64,000 nt of DNA, taken from Brachionus plicatilis (taxonomy: Eukaryota > Rotifera > Eurotatoria > Ploima > Brachionidae). Position 1 is the stretch's first letter. The number at the start of each line of letters is the position of its first letter. The notes under the pieces were generated by a model. That model was not told the DNA's origin and did no database searches. It worked only from the letters and a program-made list of their open reading frames with translations. Location of the stretch: contig QEOQ01000508.1 in assembly GCA_010279815.1 (NCBI GenBank), positions 1,030,254-1,094,253 of the forward strand. The letters run 5' to 3'. Positions 21,870 to 33,588 of this stretch are shown here, piece by piece. The position numbers and the translations under genes were made by a program.

Positions 21870-22840
21870 GGATGAACTGCCCACGATCTTTTTTTTCTCA
21901 TCAACAATTGTTGAATCTTTTAATGGAAAAAAAATCAACGCTTTGTTTCAAAGGCTCAGTAATTAGTCCTTTATTTATTAGCCATATTCCCAAAAGAAAA
22001 AAAAATAATGAATACTTCCTTCTTTTTGCTGACGACTATGTTACTTTTTTTCAATATATAACAAGGAAAAGGCTGATCAAAATTTCTTGGTATTAATTTA
22101 AATTAAATTTTAGTTCAATGATAGATGAAGTTAAAGAAAGCTGTAATTCAAAGGACAAATTTTATAATAATCTTGTCAAATTAAAAACGGGATCTGAATA
22201 ATAAACTCTAGGAAATCTTCATAAATCTTTATAAGGTTTTATTTTGGATTATACTTTCTCCTGTGTTAACTCATTATCAGAAACCGACATTTGAAAAGAA
22301 TATAGTTAATTCAAAACTCGGCAGTTAGATCTATAATAAAACTAAATATGATGCTCCCTCAGAAATTTCACATCACGAGCATCACGAGACCTTATATAAA
22401 CTTAAACTATTAGCAGTCTCGAGTCGACTATTTGAATTGAGTGAGAGTTATGTTAATGTAGGACTGAGTCATTCTGTTCCATTAGAGGTCAAGCTGGTGG
22501 AAGAATATAGAGATGGCTTCGAATCAATTTATATTGAAAATCCGACTCCATTGTGTAATTGCAACCTTACTATTTTTTTTCCAGAAACTGCAAATATTTA
22601 AATTTTCTTTTACTTTTTAACTTACAGTGCTGCTACGATACGTGTTTCTTATTATTAAAAAAAGTTTTACCTCAAAACCACGTATCGTAGCAGCACTGTA
22701 TTTTATTATTTATTATTCTTTATCTTTTAATTTATTTTGTATTAATTTAATTTAATTTGACTTGATTTTTTTTTACATTTTTTTTCTAAAGGAGCTTTAG
22801 CTCGGCATAGATAAAAAAATAAATAAATAAAATAACCTCG
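21870..22840 (+). pseudogene. Decayed LINE with reverse-transcriptase remnant and 3' tail
   Basis: The plus strand shows a GSVISPLF block followed by LLFADD at about 21953-22036, the reverse-transcriptase core. Frameshifts and stops follow. About 22380-22600 encodes SRLFELSESYVNVGLSHSVP and EEYRDGFESIY then PTPLCNC, the usual C-terminus of CR1/L2-like elements. The 3' region ends GGAGCTTTAGCTCGGCATAG plus an AATAAATAAATAAA tail near 22838. A second copy of this tail is at 36128-36172. The element is inactive. A 74-bp mariner-type MITE interrupts its 3' untranslated region. Confidence 0.8.
22625..22698. mobile_element. Minimal mariner-type MITE, 74 bp, nested in a LINE
   Basis: Terminal repeats CAGTGCTGCTACGATACG at the left and CGTATCGTAGCAGCACTG at the right are perfect inverses. 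Both ends are bordered by TA. CAGTG-type ends with TA duplications are typical of Tc1/mariner. Only about 34 bases separate the repeats, so the element is almost pure terminal repeat and could fold into a hairpin. Confidence 0.85.
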
Positions 22841-23413
22841 AAAATGTATTAGTTTGTTAATCGAAAGTTTAGATTTTGAGTTTTATGAATTAAATTTCTT
22901 CATCAATCAACATTTGGTCAAACCAAGAATTGAAATAATAAATTTATAAACTAACTGAAACTCAATTAAAACTTTCCATAATGTAATTTGTGTAATTTAA
23001 TAAAAAGGATGAAATATTGAAGCACCATATTTCCTATTACTTAAGCAGTTTTTTATTTTTGTGAATTGTCTTCATATTTAAAAAAAAAACGGTTAATGTT
23101 TTTCAGGAAAAATACTTCCTTTTTTATTATTATAATTTGCCAAATTATTATTGGGGATTTTTAATTTTCCATCTTTGCATTTAAAAAGGTAAAGAAAAAA
23201 AATTAAAAAATAAAATTCAGAAAAAGTTTTATTTAAAAAATTTTCTTATTAACTAAGCTTTACTTTTAAATTTGATTCAAATCAAAAAAAAACTTTAAAC
23301 AACGACAAAATGCCTATTAAAATAAATTAAAAAAATAAACAAAGCAAAAAAGCCTTCAAATTAGACTTTCATATTATGTCAAAAATCGCAAATAACTTAG
23401 AAAGAAATAAACT
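22841..23413. other. Intergenic, nothing recognised
   Basis: AT-rich sequence lies between the LINE tail and the 3' end of the HORMA-domain gene. It probably includes that gene's 3' untranslated region. Nothing else was seen. Confidence 0.45.
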
Positions 23414-25222
23414 TTAAATTTGATCAATACTTTCATTGCTAATGCTTGTTTTAATCATTTTCGCAGTTGGTAAAAAATTATCTGCTGAATTTATCTGTCT
23501 CTTTTGATTTTTATCAAAATCAAACTTGGAATTGCAATTCAATTCTGAAAGTGCACTTGAGTCATTCTCGTAAATTTTCTCCTTTAGGTCTTCTTCTTTC
23601 AATTTTCCAGCTGGATCGATACAATTTTTCTTTATATAGTTAGTTAAATTTGAGTGCAATATGTTGTAAATACCACTAAAAGTAAAAATAAAAAAACAAC
23701 TCAAGCAAAAAAAATTACCTACTCTTTTTTGTTGCTACATTTCAAAATATTTTCATCTTCTAACTTTTTGATCAAACCTTTCATTATGTTTTGTTTTAAA
23801 GACAAAATTTCCATTAAATCTTTGCTGGCGAATTGATCTGTGTCAAATTTTTTGATTTCGTAAAGCGCTCTGCGCCATAAACTAATTACAATTAGTTTTT
23901 TTTTGTCCATTTTAACCAAGCTCTCATCAGTTGTCTTAAGTTCTGGATCTTTATGATAGCAATTTATGCAGCAATGAACGAATTCCTTTTCCCAAAGAGT
24001 TCCATTTTCTTTCTCACTACAAAATATGTTGTAGCATACAGCGTGCTGAAAGGTCCTGCAATTCGAACACCTGATTAATTTCATTTTATCCTGCTGCTCT
24101 GAGTTACAAATGCATTCAATTTTTTCTATTGATCTAATTTCAGGTGGACTTGGACCATTTGAAGAATTGACTTGAAGCTCACCAATTTTGCTAGTTATTG
24201 TATCTTCGTGATTTTCTACTTCGTTTAACTTATTTTCAGGCATTATTTCTGTTGAAATGTTTATTGGAACTAGCTCAACAGTTTCATTTAAATCTTTTTT
24301 TGACACCTCACTAGCATCCATATTTTCATTAAATTCGTCTCTTTTTAGCATTTTATTAGAACAATTTATCTCGATGTTCACTTGGTGCCACAAACAATTT
24401 ACATCACCAATTCTAATTCTACACTTGCCTTGGTCGTATCTATATTTCTCAAAATTACATGCTTTGAATCCAGGCGGCTCATACTCATCTGGAACATTTT
24501 CATTGTAAATTAATCTCATGTTCATGCTCAGTTTTAGAGGCAATTCTTCCAAAGAGCTGATCGTAGCAATAATTGTTCTAAATACTCTGAGGCTAGTTAA
24601 TTTTATTTTTTGGGAAAAATTCTTCGAGCTTAAAATTAAATTTGAAAAAAAAAATCACAATTGTTACTTTTAGATTTAAGTTACATTTGTAAATTTACAT
24701 TTTCACCGTAAGATAAATGAAAGTCATAAGTTTCCAAAACAAGCTAACTTTAAAATTAGAAATTTTTTTTGACCAAAAATTGAACCTGTACCTGTGGATT
24801 TTTTGGGTCCGCATAAATGGCTAAACTTAAAGTGCTTAACTACGGGATAAAAAATGATCTTTATTTAGCTAAAATCTATAAAAGTTAAGCATGAAAACTT
24901 ACATATTTTTTTTCAATGGCATCAAATGCGCCTTTTATCCAATTAATTAAAGTATGAGAGTCACTATTTTTTGATCGTACAATTTTAAACTTCATTTTTT
25001 CGACTTCTTTAGTGCTAAAAACTTCTTCAGGCAAAATGGATCGCAAGTAAGATATGGTCGAGATTGCAATTAAAATTAGCTTTTTAGTATAAGCCAATGA
25101 ATCCTCATATGATTGAATGTTGTAAGGTAAATATTCCTAGGCATAATTTTATTCAAAAGAAAATTTATTAAAATATTTACATTCTTCTGATGATTGTCTT
25201 CGGAAATTGTAGATTCGTTCAT
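23414..25222 (-). CDS. HORMAD: HORMA-domain meiotic chromosome-axis protein (Hop1/HORMAD) with PHD finger, six exons, 509 aa
   Basis: The family builds the meiotic chromosome axis and promotes inter-homologue recombination. Exons: 25181-25222, 24903-25136, 24792-24839, 24699-24743, 23723-24621, 23414-23675; all phases agree and the sum is 510 codons. Residues about 20-205 are the HORMA domain: ILIAISTISYLRSILPEE, LVLETYDFHLSYGEN and LKLSMNMRLIYNENV followed by EYEPPGF align with HORMAD1. A PHD-type zinc finger follows (C293, C295, C308, C311, H316, C319, C340/341, C344). Residues about 360-425 look like a winged helix (LWRRALYEIKKFDTDQF). This HORMA-PHD-winged-helix order matches the chromatin-binding region of yeast Hop1; human HORMAD1 lacks the PHD. 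The C-terminus (NFLPTAKMIKTS) could be the self-binding closure motif, which is inference. Two exons are under 50 bases, which gene predictors often miss. Confidence 0.92.
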
Positions 25223-25681
25223 TTTTTACAAGCTAAGTCAAAGTGAAATAAAATATTAGAATTTATATAGATTCAGTTACGCAACAATTCAAAATTTAAT
25301 TTGATCCTCTTTTAAAAAATCAATCCTATTTTAAAGTTAATCTTTAACTAGAAAAAGTAGCTATCCAAAAAGTAAAATGATCCACATGTTTTTTTTGAAG
25401 AGCGTTTAAAAAAGAGCTCAGTATTACCAATTTTATCAAAAATTTTGAAAAGTTTTTTTTAGCAAACCACTCCGATATTTTTAAAATAATTAAAAAAAAA
25501 AAATTTAAAAAAGTTGATTTATTTTGCAAAAATCTTGGCTTTCCAGCCAATTTAAATGTCTAAACTATTTTTTAGTATAACAAAATAAATTTTATTAAAA
25601 AAAATTCTAAACAACTAATTAGTAAAAAAATTAAGATGAATTTATTCAAGTCTGAATTCCATGATTTTTCTATTTATTTAT
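25223..25681. other. Intergenic between HORMA and Band 7 genes
   Basis: About 460 bases of AT-rich DNA separate the start of the HORMA gene from the stop of the next minus-strand gene. It must contain the HORMA promoter and the Band 7 3' end. No specific element was resolved. Confidence 0.45.
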
Positions 25682-26913
25682 CTATTTAGTGTTTGCTATT
25701 AGAGTATTGAAGTCAATAGAATATTTGATTTTCTCGTGGTTTTTGAGGGATCTGATATAATTGATTGATGACTTAAGTTTTGTAGAGGTAAGTCCAAGCT
25801 CCTGGAAAATTTTTTGTAAACCTTTATTGTGTTCATCTTCTATTATTCTGGAATAATTGGTTTCTGCTTGGTTAATCTTTAGTTCATAGACAGCTTTTGC
25901 ATTTTCGACTATTTCCTTGGCCTGATTGGTAATTTTAGCCACTTCGTATTCAGATTTCTTTCTAACAATCATTTCTTCCTTTACTGATTCTTCTTTTTCT
26001 TTTTCCAAATCTCTGATTAATGAAAGAAGTCTGCGCTCATTGACCTGTAAAGGTATATCAATATCTTGCAATTCTAAGTAGCGAACTTCTACATAAAATC
26101 CCCTTTCTTCGTTAGTACACAATTTTCTTGGCTTACAGTCTTTGTCGCACAATTCCCATTGCTTGCAAGTTGGACAATCTTGAATAATTTATCAAAAATA
26201 GGCAAATAAAATATAATTTCACTTTTAATTACCTTTTTTACAATTAGGCAAGCAGCAAATACCACTCAGACGGCGTCTTACTCCAAAAAATAAGTCATTC
26301 TGAATCACAGAACGATTTGAAATAAATTCATCAGTATCAAATTTTGTAATTGAATTCTAAAATAAATTTTTAAAATGTTTAAGAGTCAAATTTTTTATTT
26401 TAATTACTTTTATGGCATCTCTAGCGTTATTGACAATAATCGGATGATATTTTATATCATATGAATCATGTAAAAGTTTTAAGTCTTCTTTAACCAAAAA
26501 GTATTGGAGTTCGGCGGTGATTTTTACCTGAAATTATATGTTTGATTAAATAGAATATTTTTATTTTCGATTTACCTCTAGATTGTCTTTGGTAAAAATT
26601 GGAATATGAGAAAAATGAATAAATTGAGCAGCGGAATAAAATTCTTTAAACTCGAAATCAGGTCCTATCAGATGACGGCCACCGTCATACACTTTGCTTG
26701 TATCCACTTTGCTGGTTGTTCTTCGTTTTACAAAACCATACTTAATAGATTATCATAGGTAAAAATTAATAATTGTTGATATTTTGATCTTACTTCATAA
26801 AAATCTAAATAACTAAAAGAAAGTGGCAATAGTATGACCAACAAAATAACGCCAAGTCCTAAAACAATACTTCCAATTAGTGAAATCAGCTTAATCGCCT
26901 GTTCATTTGCCAT
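25682..26913 (-). CDS. Band 7/SPFH-like membrane protein with Cys-rich insert, five exons, 341 aa
   Basis: Exons: 26794-26913, 26576-26740, 26408-26527, 26233-26356, 25682-26178. All junctions are GT-AG, phases agree and the sum is 342 codons. The N-terminus carries one membrane segment (about residues 8-35, [20 protein letters not shown]), then [13 protein letters not shown] and [14 protein letters not shown]. That tyrosine-glycine opening and RHLIGP motif are what I associate with Band 7/prohibitin-type proteins. A cluster of eight cysteines falls at about residues 169-198. The C-terminal half is a charged helical region rich in Glu/Lys/Ala ([20 protein letters not shown]), as in the coiled coil after an SPFH domain. 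SPFH proteins form membrane rings or scaffolds; the specific role here is unknown. The start codon is the ATG at 26911-26913; an upstream in-frame TTG was discarded. Confidence 0.75.
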
Positions 26914-28365
26914 TTCTAAATGAATCAAATAATTTATAATGAAAAACTTAGAAAATAAATTCTTTATATTGAATTTTTTTTTGCATAGAAACGGTTAAAC
27001 CAATATAAAGGTGCAGTGGTTTTACAGAATAATTTTGATGAATTTAAAAAAATTAATCATATTTAATGCTTGTTCAATTGGATGAAAAATGTTAATTTTG
27101 AAAGTTAAGAGAGCATAATTTTCATGTTTTTTTTGATGAACTACCTTTAAATTTTTAAAAACAATTTTGTCTCCTAAGGTGCATTTTGAAAAATAATTTA
27201 TTGCTGAAATTATAAATTTTTTCTGTTCTAAATATTTATTAAATTAATTTAATAAAGCTTTTCAATTTAAATTTTAAATATATTTGAAATGATAGTTACA
27301 TAAATAATTGTTTTATATTATAAAAAATAACTTTAATTTATATTCATTTTGTCTTTTTTCGAAATTATTCGAAAATCAAGGTAAATTAAAAAAACAGCTT
27401 TTTAAAAATTTTTGTTTTTGTTTGAAAAAATAATGTAGTGTAGTAAAAATGATTGTCTGAATATTTTTAGTTTTGCTTATTATTAGTTTTTAATCCAGTT
27501 TAAAATATTAAATGTTTACAGGTTAAGGGGATTTTTTTCGTTTTTTAAATTCCATATATTAATTGAAAACTAAAACTCACTAAATAACTTATCAAAAATA
27601 AAAATATTGATAAAAATAAATACTCCGCTTTTATTCAGATTTATTAAGATAAGAAAAAAGAAGAATTATTAAAATTATTGACTTAAATTTTTTGTGTAAC
27701 TTTTTAATGGTTTAATTTAGAATTAAAAAATTAATTTTTGTGATTTTCACATTTCAATTAATTGATTTTATGTGTTTTTCATAATTTAAATAAATATTTT
27801 TCTTTTTATGCGTGAATCAGATTTTTTATGTATTTTAATCTCTCTTTATTTGTTTTTCATCCTCGCCCAGATAGATATGATATGAGAAGCACGAGTAAAG
27901 GCAAAAGATCTACTTTAATCGAAATCGAAATTAACAAAATAAGCTTACCGTAATAAAATTGGAGTCTAAATTTCCTTTTATTTATTTTTCTCAAAAAATG
28001 TGTATCATGTAGATGAAAATTCACTAGTCATTTTTTCATCTAAAACATGTTTTTTCTTGTTTATAATAGAAGAAAAAAATAGGCTACAAAAATTTAAATT
28101 AAAGATAATATAAAAGAAAATTTAAGTATGAAATTCAAGTTTGATTGTTAATTTATTTATCGAATATATTTAAATTTGGTTGAATATTTTAAATGCTCGA
28201 GATTCCTTTTTTTTAAATTCCTCTTGAATAACTCATAATTCATTTTGTTGCTAACCTTTTTGTTCTTTAACTTAATATTATAGCAATTTTTAATGTCATT
28301 TTTATTAATTGATAGCAAAAAGTATAATTTATTAATTGTGATTCATATATTTTCCTTACAGTACG
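26914..28365. other. Intergenic, nothing recognised
   Basis: AT-rich DNA upstream of the Band 7 gene. A slightly GC-richer patch near 27850-27960 could be a 5' untranslated exon or promoter of that gene, but no element could be fixed. Confidence 0.35.
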
Positions 28366-28504
28366 TATTAAAACTAATTTCGTCAATTTATTTCCCTTTT
28401 CCTTTCTCTTCTTTTCTGAAGAGGAAAGGAAAAGGGAAGGAAATGAATATGAAAGAAAGAGGAAGCGGAAAGGAAAGAAAATGTTGAAGTTAGTTTTAGT
28501 ATTT
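28366..28504. repeat. Nested hairpin with polypurine/polypyrimidine core
   Basis: The outer arms TATTAAAACTAATTTCGTCAA (28366-28386) and its near reverse complement (28484-28504) enclose a second palindrome. In it, CCCTTTTCCTTTCTCTTC at 28394-28411 is mirrored by GAAGAGGAAAGGAAAAGGG at 28419-28437 with a loop of a few bases. A long GA-rich tract follows to 28480. It is a foldback structure, possibly a small MITE. Confidence 0.75.
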
Positions 28505-31500
28505 ACTTTATAAAAATTTATAATTCTAAAATTTAAAATTCTGTCAAATCTTCAAATTAATCAAAAATTTTAATTTCAAAATTTAATTATAAAAAGAATC
28601 AAATTTCACATTTGAATCAAACTTTAATTAATTTTTCTGTACTAAAATAAAAATGAAATTCAAATATTTTAAAATTATTCATAAGTAATTTCGATTTTAC
28701 CATTACTAATACTTAGCTTGTTTATTTAGTGAATCCAATTTATGATTTCCTTAAGAGTCTATGCAGATGGCTGCGCTTCTCGTATTAATTTGAGTACTAA
28801 ATTCACGCCGGCTTGAGCAAACTAATATGTTAAATATTAGAATCAATCAAATTAGCAATCATTTTTATAATTTTTTCATTATTAAATAATCTTAAAGTAT
28901 TTAATCTTAAATATCTAAAATCTTAATTTTTTTTTCAATTGTTTAACATAAAGATGAGATTAATTTTCAAATTTTAGCTTAAATTTATAAAATATTAATT
29001 TCTTAGTTAAAAATTCATCTTCTTTCGAGGACACTTATTTTATTCCATTTACTGATATATTAAATCGCTATTTGACATAATGAAACCCATGAAAAATTGT
29101 TTTAAAAATCAACTCATAATTATATTTTTTTCTGAAATACTTGACTTATATAAGAATTTAATATAAGAATTATGAAATTTAAATTTTAAAATCGATTTTC
29201 ATAATTGCTATTTCTTTAAGAGCATAAATGATGTTCTAAAGAGGATATTCTGTTTAAAAAAAATTTGTGAATTTTCAACAAAAATACTATAAAAAAGGAA
29301 AAAAAATTGCGATTTTTTTGTAAGATCCGTGATGAAATTTGTTAAAGGAAATCTAAAAAACAAATATATCTACATAGCCTAATTTTTATATTTATTCAAT
29401 ACGCATTTTTCTAATTAATCAATCAACTGCTTGATTTATTAGAATTTCTGGATAAATTTGTATAAATATTTGCTTAAAATGAACATTTTATTGATAAATT
29501 ACTCTGCGTTTTTGCGTTTCTTTTGGATCATAATATTTCAATTTTTGAAGCAAATTGTTCAATTCCAATACATCGTTTTTGAGACAACATTGATAATGAC
29601 ATTTTAAGGAAGGTTTGAAAAAAAATTGTCAGATTGATATATGTAATTAATTTATTTTGAAAATTCAAATATTTTTGGGTTTTGTGATCGAAATTCATGC
29701 AGTTTTTTGGTTTTTAATTAATTTTCTTTTTTCATTTTCTATTATTCAGTTTTAATTGAGATTTGTGAATTTTAAAGCCTTTAAATTTGAGTTTTGAGTC
29801 TTTACAGAATTTTAAAAATACTTGGTTCTAAACAAAAATTATTTATCAAACATAAGTGTAAGTTATGATGATAACATCAAAGGGACAGTTATATTTAATT
29901 TTTGCATGACTTAAAAATATTTTATTTCATGAAAAAGTTTTCAAATAGCCGAATAAATTCAGAATTCTAGCGCAAACAAATATTTTTAAAGATTGATTTG
30001 GTTTAGCAAAGACAGCAAGATTTTATATAAAAAATAGATAAGATAAAAACTGTTGACGACGCAAAATTAGAAATTTGAAGCGATCTTAGATAACAAATTT
30101 TTAATGAATTTATGCGTGGATCCTTTAGCAAAATTCTGAAGCCATTACTTAATTATTGCCAAAAAAATAGATGAAAACTTAATTATAATATCATTTTAAG
30201 TTTTATCTGCATAAAAAATCTAAAATCATAATTTATTAATTTGAATTCAATATTTGTATTAAGTCTCGACTATTCGAGTTCATCATAGACAAAGAATATT
30301 CAGTCTTGATTTAATCAGTTTTGTAGATAATTCATAATCAAAATTCATCAATGTCACAGTAATGTCATTTTTGAGATCATCGGCTAAGATAAAAAAAAAT
30401 TAAAACTTTATTTATGACTTTTGTCTATTGTGTGGTTGTTTTTAAGATTTTTTTTTTATCATTTCTAACCTTCTTTCCTAAATCTTTTATAGTTGATAGA
30501 ATTTTTTAAATTAATGTCTAAAAATTAAAAAATTTCAATTCCTATTAATAAAATTTGTATTGATTTTTTCTTATAGAATAAAATCTTTAATCTGTGATAA
30601 AAATCTTCGACAACTTTTATTAAATTATCGAATTTATTTTTTAGCCTTTTGATTATCATTCTTAGTAAAAGACTTAATATAAAAAACAAACCCAAGTTAA
30701 GCTTAGATTTAAGCAAAATAATGTTTTAATATTATTATGATATTATCAAAATATAATGTGATTAGTGTGAATGAAGTAATTAATACGCTAGACCTGAAAA
30801 GCATTGATTGAAAGTTTATTTCTAAAATTATCATTCTATTATTCAGGCGTATCAAAAGTTTTGATTGTTTTATTACCTAAGTCTTTCTAAAAATAAAAAA
30901 TATTTGATTTTTTTTAATTTATTTTTTTATAGTACAAAAATTTTAATCAATAATTAATTTTATTTTGAAAAATGACATCACTTCGAAATCTTTTTTCAGA
31001 TTCCAATATTTTGTTTATTTTATTTTCCTATTGAAATTCTGGCCCAAAACCGATTTATTAAATTGATTTAATATTTAAAAAATTGAAATCCATGGAAACT
31101 AAAATTGTTTTAAAACTTTTTTATTTAATTTAAGCTTATCTGTTATTTTCATGCAATTCAAGTTTAAGTTTAATTTCATGCAAGAGTAATTAATAAAAGT
31201 TACTAAGAGTTACACAAAAGTTAATCAATTTTTTGCAACGTGACAAGAAAAATAGCTCTAAATTCATATTTAATTTACCACTTTAATAAAAAATAATTTA
31301 CTAAGATCTTAGAATTCGTGGCATATTTGCTTTACAGAGCAATAGTTAATTTATTTTAAAAAATTTTGAAAACCAAAAATATTTATCAACTCACAAAATT
31401 ATGTATTATTTATTTTTTAAAATTAGAAATTCATCATTTAGATTTTATATGGCAAAAATTCGTTTTTTTTTAAAGCTGATCAATAGTTAAAATTAATTTT

Positions 31501-31533
31501 CAAAAAAAATAAGAATAAGTTCATGTGATTAAA
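28505..31533. other. Intergenic, possible small minus-strand coding remnant
   Basis: Mostly unstructured AT-rich DNA. On the minus strand a frame ending at 29488 reads CHYQCCLKNDVLELNNLLQK then LKYYDPKETQKRRVIYQ and a stop. Its composition looks coding, but no start or acceptor could be placed and no family was recognised. The last 100 bases should contain the sulfotransferase promoter and 5' untranslated region. Confidence 0.25.
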
Positions 31534-32715
31534 ATGGTATTTATTCCATTGTTACGACGCCGCTTAAAACTCATTGATTTAAAATATTTTATCATATGGA
31601 TATTGAGTATTCTTTTGGTTATTTGGATTATTGAGAGCGATATTTTTTCAATTTCGGAGTGTATAAGACCAATACGACCAAACGGAAATGCCGAATCCGA
31701 TTTGGATTTTGTTCGACTCAACGACCATATAGAGGCAAGTGACTTCAAGAAAGTAAATCAAGAATACTCCCAGTATTCGGACAAAGTATATCCATACAAT
31801 AGAAACACGCCGCTTATTTTTGTTGGCGGTGTTCCGCGATCAGGAACCACTCTTATGCGGGCAATGCTCGACGCTCATCCCGGAATTCGATGCGGTGAAG
31901 AGACTCGCATCATACCCCGGTTAATTTACATGCGGAACCAATGGACTAATTCTAAAAAAGAAAAAGAAAGGCTTTTGAATGCGGGCATGAGTGACGATGT
32001 CATAGATTCTGCCGTAGGTGCTTTTATACTAGAAGTAATTGTCAAGCATGGAAAGCCGGCACAACACCTATGCAACAAAGATCCACTAGTTCTACGCTAT
32101 TCAGCTTATATGAAAAATGTGTTTCCCAACTCGAAATTTATTCTCATGATTCGAGATGGTCGAGCAACAGTTCATTCAATTATAAGCCGCCGAGTGACCA
32201 TAACTGGCTTTAATTTAGAAAGCTACCGAGATTGTCTAGTCAGATGGAATACTATTATAGAACAAATGTACGCTCAATGCATTGAAATAGGCTCGGAAAG
32301 TTGTATGCCAGTCTATTATGAACAGTTGGTTTTACATCCAGAAAAAACCATGAAAAGCATTCTCAATTTTATGAATATTAGTTGGAGCGAAAATGTGATT
32401 CATCATGAAAAATTCATTGGAGATGAAATTTCCTTGTCCAAAGTGGAGAGATCGTCTGACCAAGTGATTAAGCCGGTAAATTTAGAAGCATTGAGTTCAT
32501 GGGTCGGCAAAATACCGTCCGATGTATTGAGCCAAATGGACATAATTGCACCAATGCTTAAAAGGCTCGGGTATGATCCGTTTGCAAACCCGCCTAATTA
32601 TGGAGATCCAGACTCAAAAATAAAAGAGAATACATTTCATGTACAGCAAAATAAGGAATATTGGCGAGAATTGGCAAAAAAATATTCAGTACATATTAAA
32701 GATGGTCTAAATTAG
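31534..32715 (+). CDS. TPST: Tyrosylprotein sulfotransferase, single exon, 393 aa
   Basis: This Golgi type II membrane enzyme transfers sulfate from PAPS to tyrosines of secreted and membrane proteins. A short cytosolic tail is followed by one membrane segment (about residues 15-33). The catalytic domain begins near residue 90 with [20 protein letters not shown], the 5'-phosphosulfate loop (P101-T106). [11 protein letters not shown] follows, with E123 matching the catalytic glutamate (E99 in human TPST2). [21 protein letters not shown] (3'-phosphate binding) and [13 protein letters not shown] are present, as are [20 protein letters not shown] and [14 protein letters not shown]. Length fits the family. 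The start is the ATG at 31534; a GTG three codons upstream is not credible. Unlike every other complete host gene here it has no intron. Confidence 0.97.
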   Translation: MVFIPLLRRRLKLIDLKYFIIWILSILLVIWIIESDIFSISECIRPIRPNGNAESDLDFVRLNDHIEASDFKKVNQEYSQYSDKVYPYNRNTPLIFVGGVPRSGTTLMRAMLDAHPGIRCGEETRIIPRLIYMRNQWTNSKKEKERLLNAGMSDDVIDSAVGAFILEVIVKHGKPAQHLCNKDPLVLRYSAYMKNVFPNSKFILMIRDGRATVHSIISRRVTITGFNLESYRDCLVRWNTIIEQMYAQCIEIGSESCMPVYYEQLVLHPEKTMKSILNFMNISWSENVIHHEKFIGDEISLSKVERSSDQVIKPVNLEALSSWVGKIPSDVLSQMDIIAPMLKRLGYDPFANPPNYGDPDSKIKENTFHVQQNKEYWRELAKKYSVHIKDGLN

Positions 32716-33588
32716 TCATTAGCTCAAATTTTGCTAAATTTTATATTTCTAAGTCAGATTTTTTATTCATTCTTTTATCATTATTGATTATTTTTAAATG
32801 ATTACAAATTTTAAGCTAATTTTTGTGAAATTAATTTTTGTTAAAATATATTCCAAGATTGTTCTATAATTCAGTTAATCAACTACTTCTGATAAATTTA
32901 TTTTTCAATTGTACAAAGCATTTACTTAACCCAATGGTTAAGATTTTATTTTATTTGTCTAGAAAAAATTTTGAATAAAAGTTTAAACGACTTATAAAAA
33001 ATATATTTTAATAATTTGATCGTTTTTTTTGACATTTAAAAAAAATGGTTTTAGAGAAGAAGGCTAGATGATTATAAAAAATAATTACTTATTTAACAGC
33101 TTGTTCTACAGCTAAATTGCTAGAGCTATCAAATTACTACCGTAAATATTTGTTTTTTAATGCAGCACTAAGAGCTCGAAAACCTGATTTTTTGCCAAGA
33201 TTTATTTTTCATTTTTAAATGATTTGGATTTGTGTCATGCTCTAAAAAAATAAAAAAAATTTTGATCAACTTTATCAAAATTTAATTTTTTCAAGGCAGT
33301 AAACTCAGTTTCTTGGACTTTTGCTGGAGCATTAATGAAGAAAACATTTATGGTATTAGATTATAATTATTATTGAAAATTCAATGAAAATTTTTGAATT
33401 GCTGATTTTTTATAAAAAGGCAAAAATTATTTTACTGTTTAAATTAATTATTTGTAAATAAATTGTTGAAAAAAATTGTTTTTTGTTTAATTTAATTAGT
33501 TTATTTACAAAATATTTAGTTTAAGTTGAAAATTATTTATCAAAATATAATAAAAATATTCAAATGAAAAATTAAAAAATTTATTTAA
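32716..33588. other. Intergenic, nothing recognised
   Basis: AT-rich DNA starts with the sulfotransferase 3' untranslated region; an AATAAAA at about 32975 could be its polyadenylation signal. No other feature was seen. Confidence 0.4.

Noticed and set aside
26914..26928. Upstream in-frame extension of the Band 7 protein start
   Set aside because: It relies on a TTG codon; the ATG at 26911-26913 is immediately followed by the membrane segment.
28741..28815. Short plus-strand frame MISLRVYADGCASRINLSTK
   Set aside because: Only 24 codons with ambiguous frame and no supporting context.
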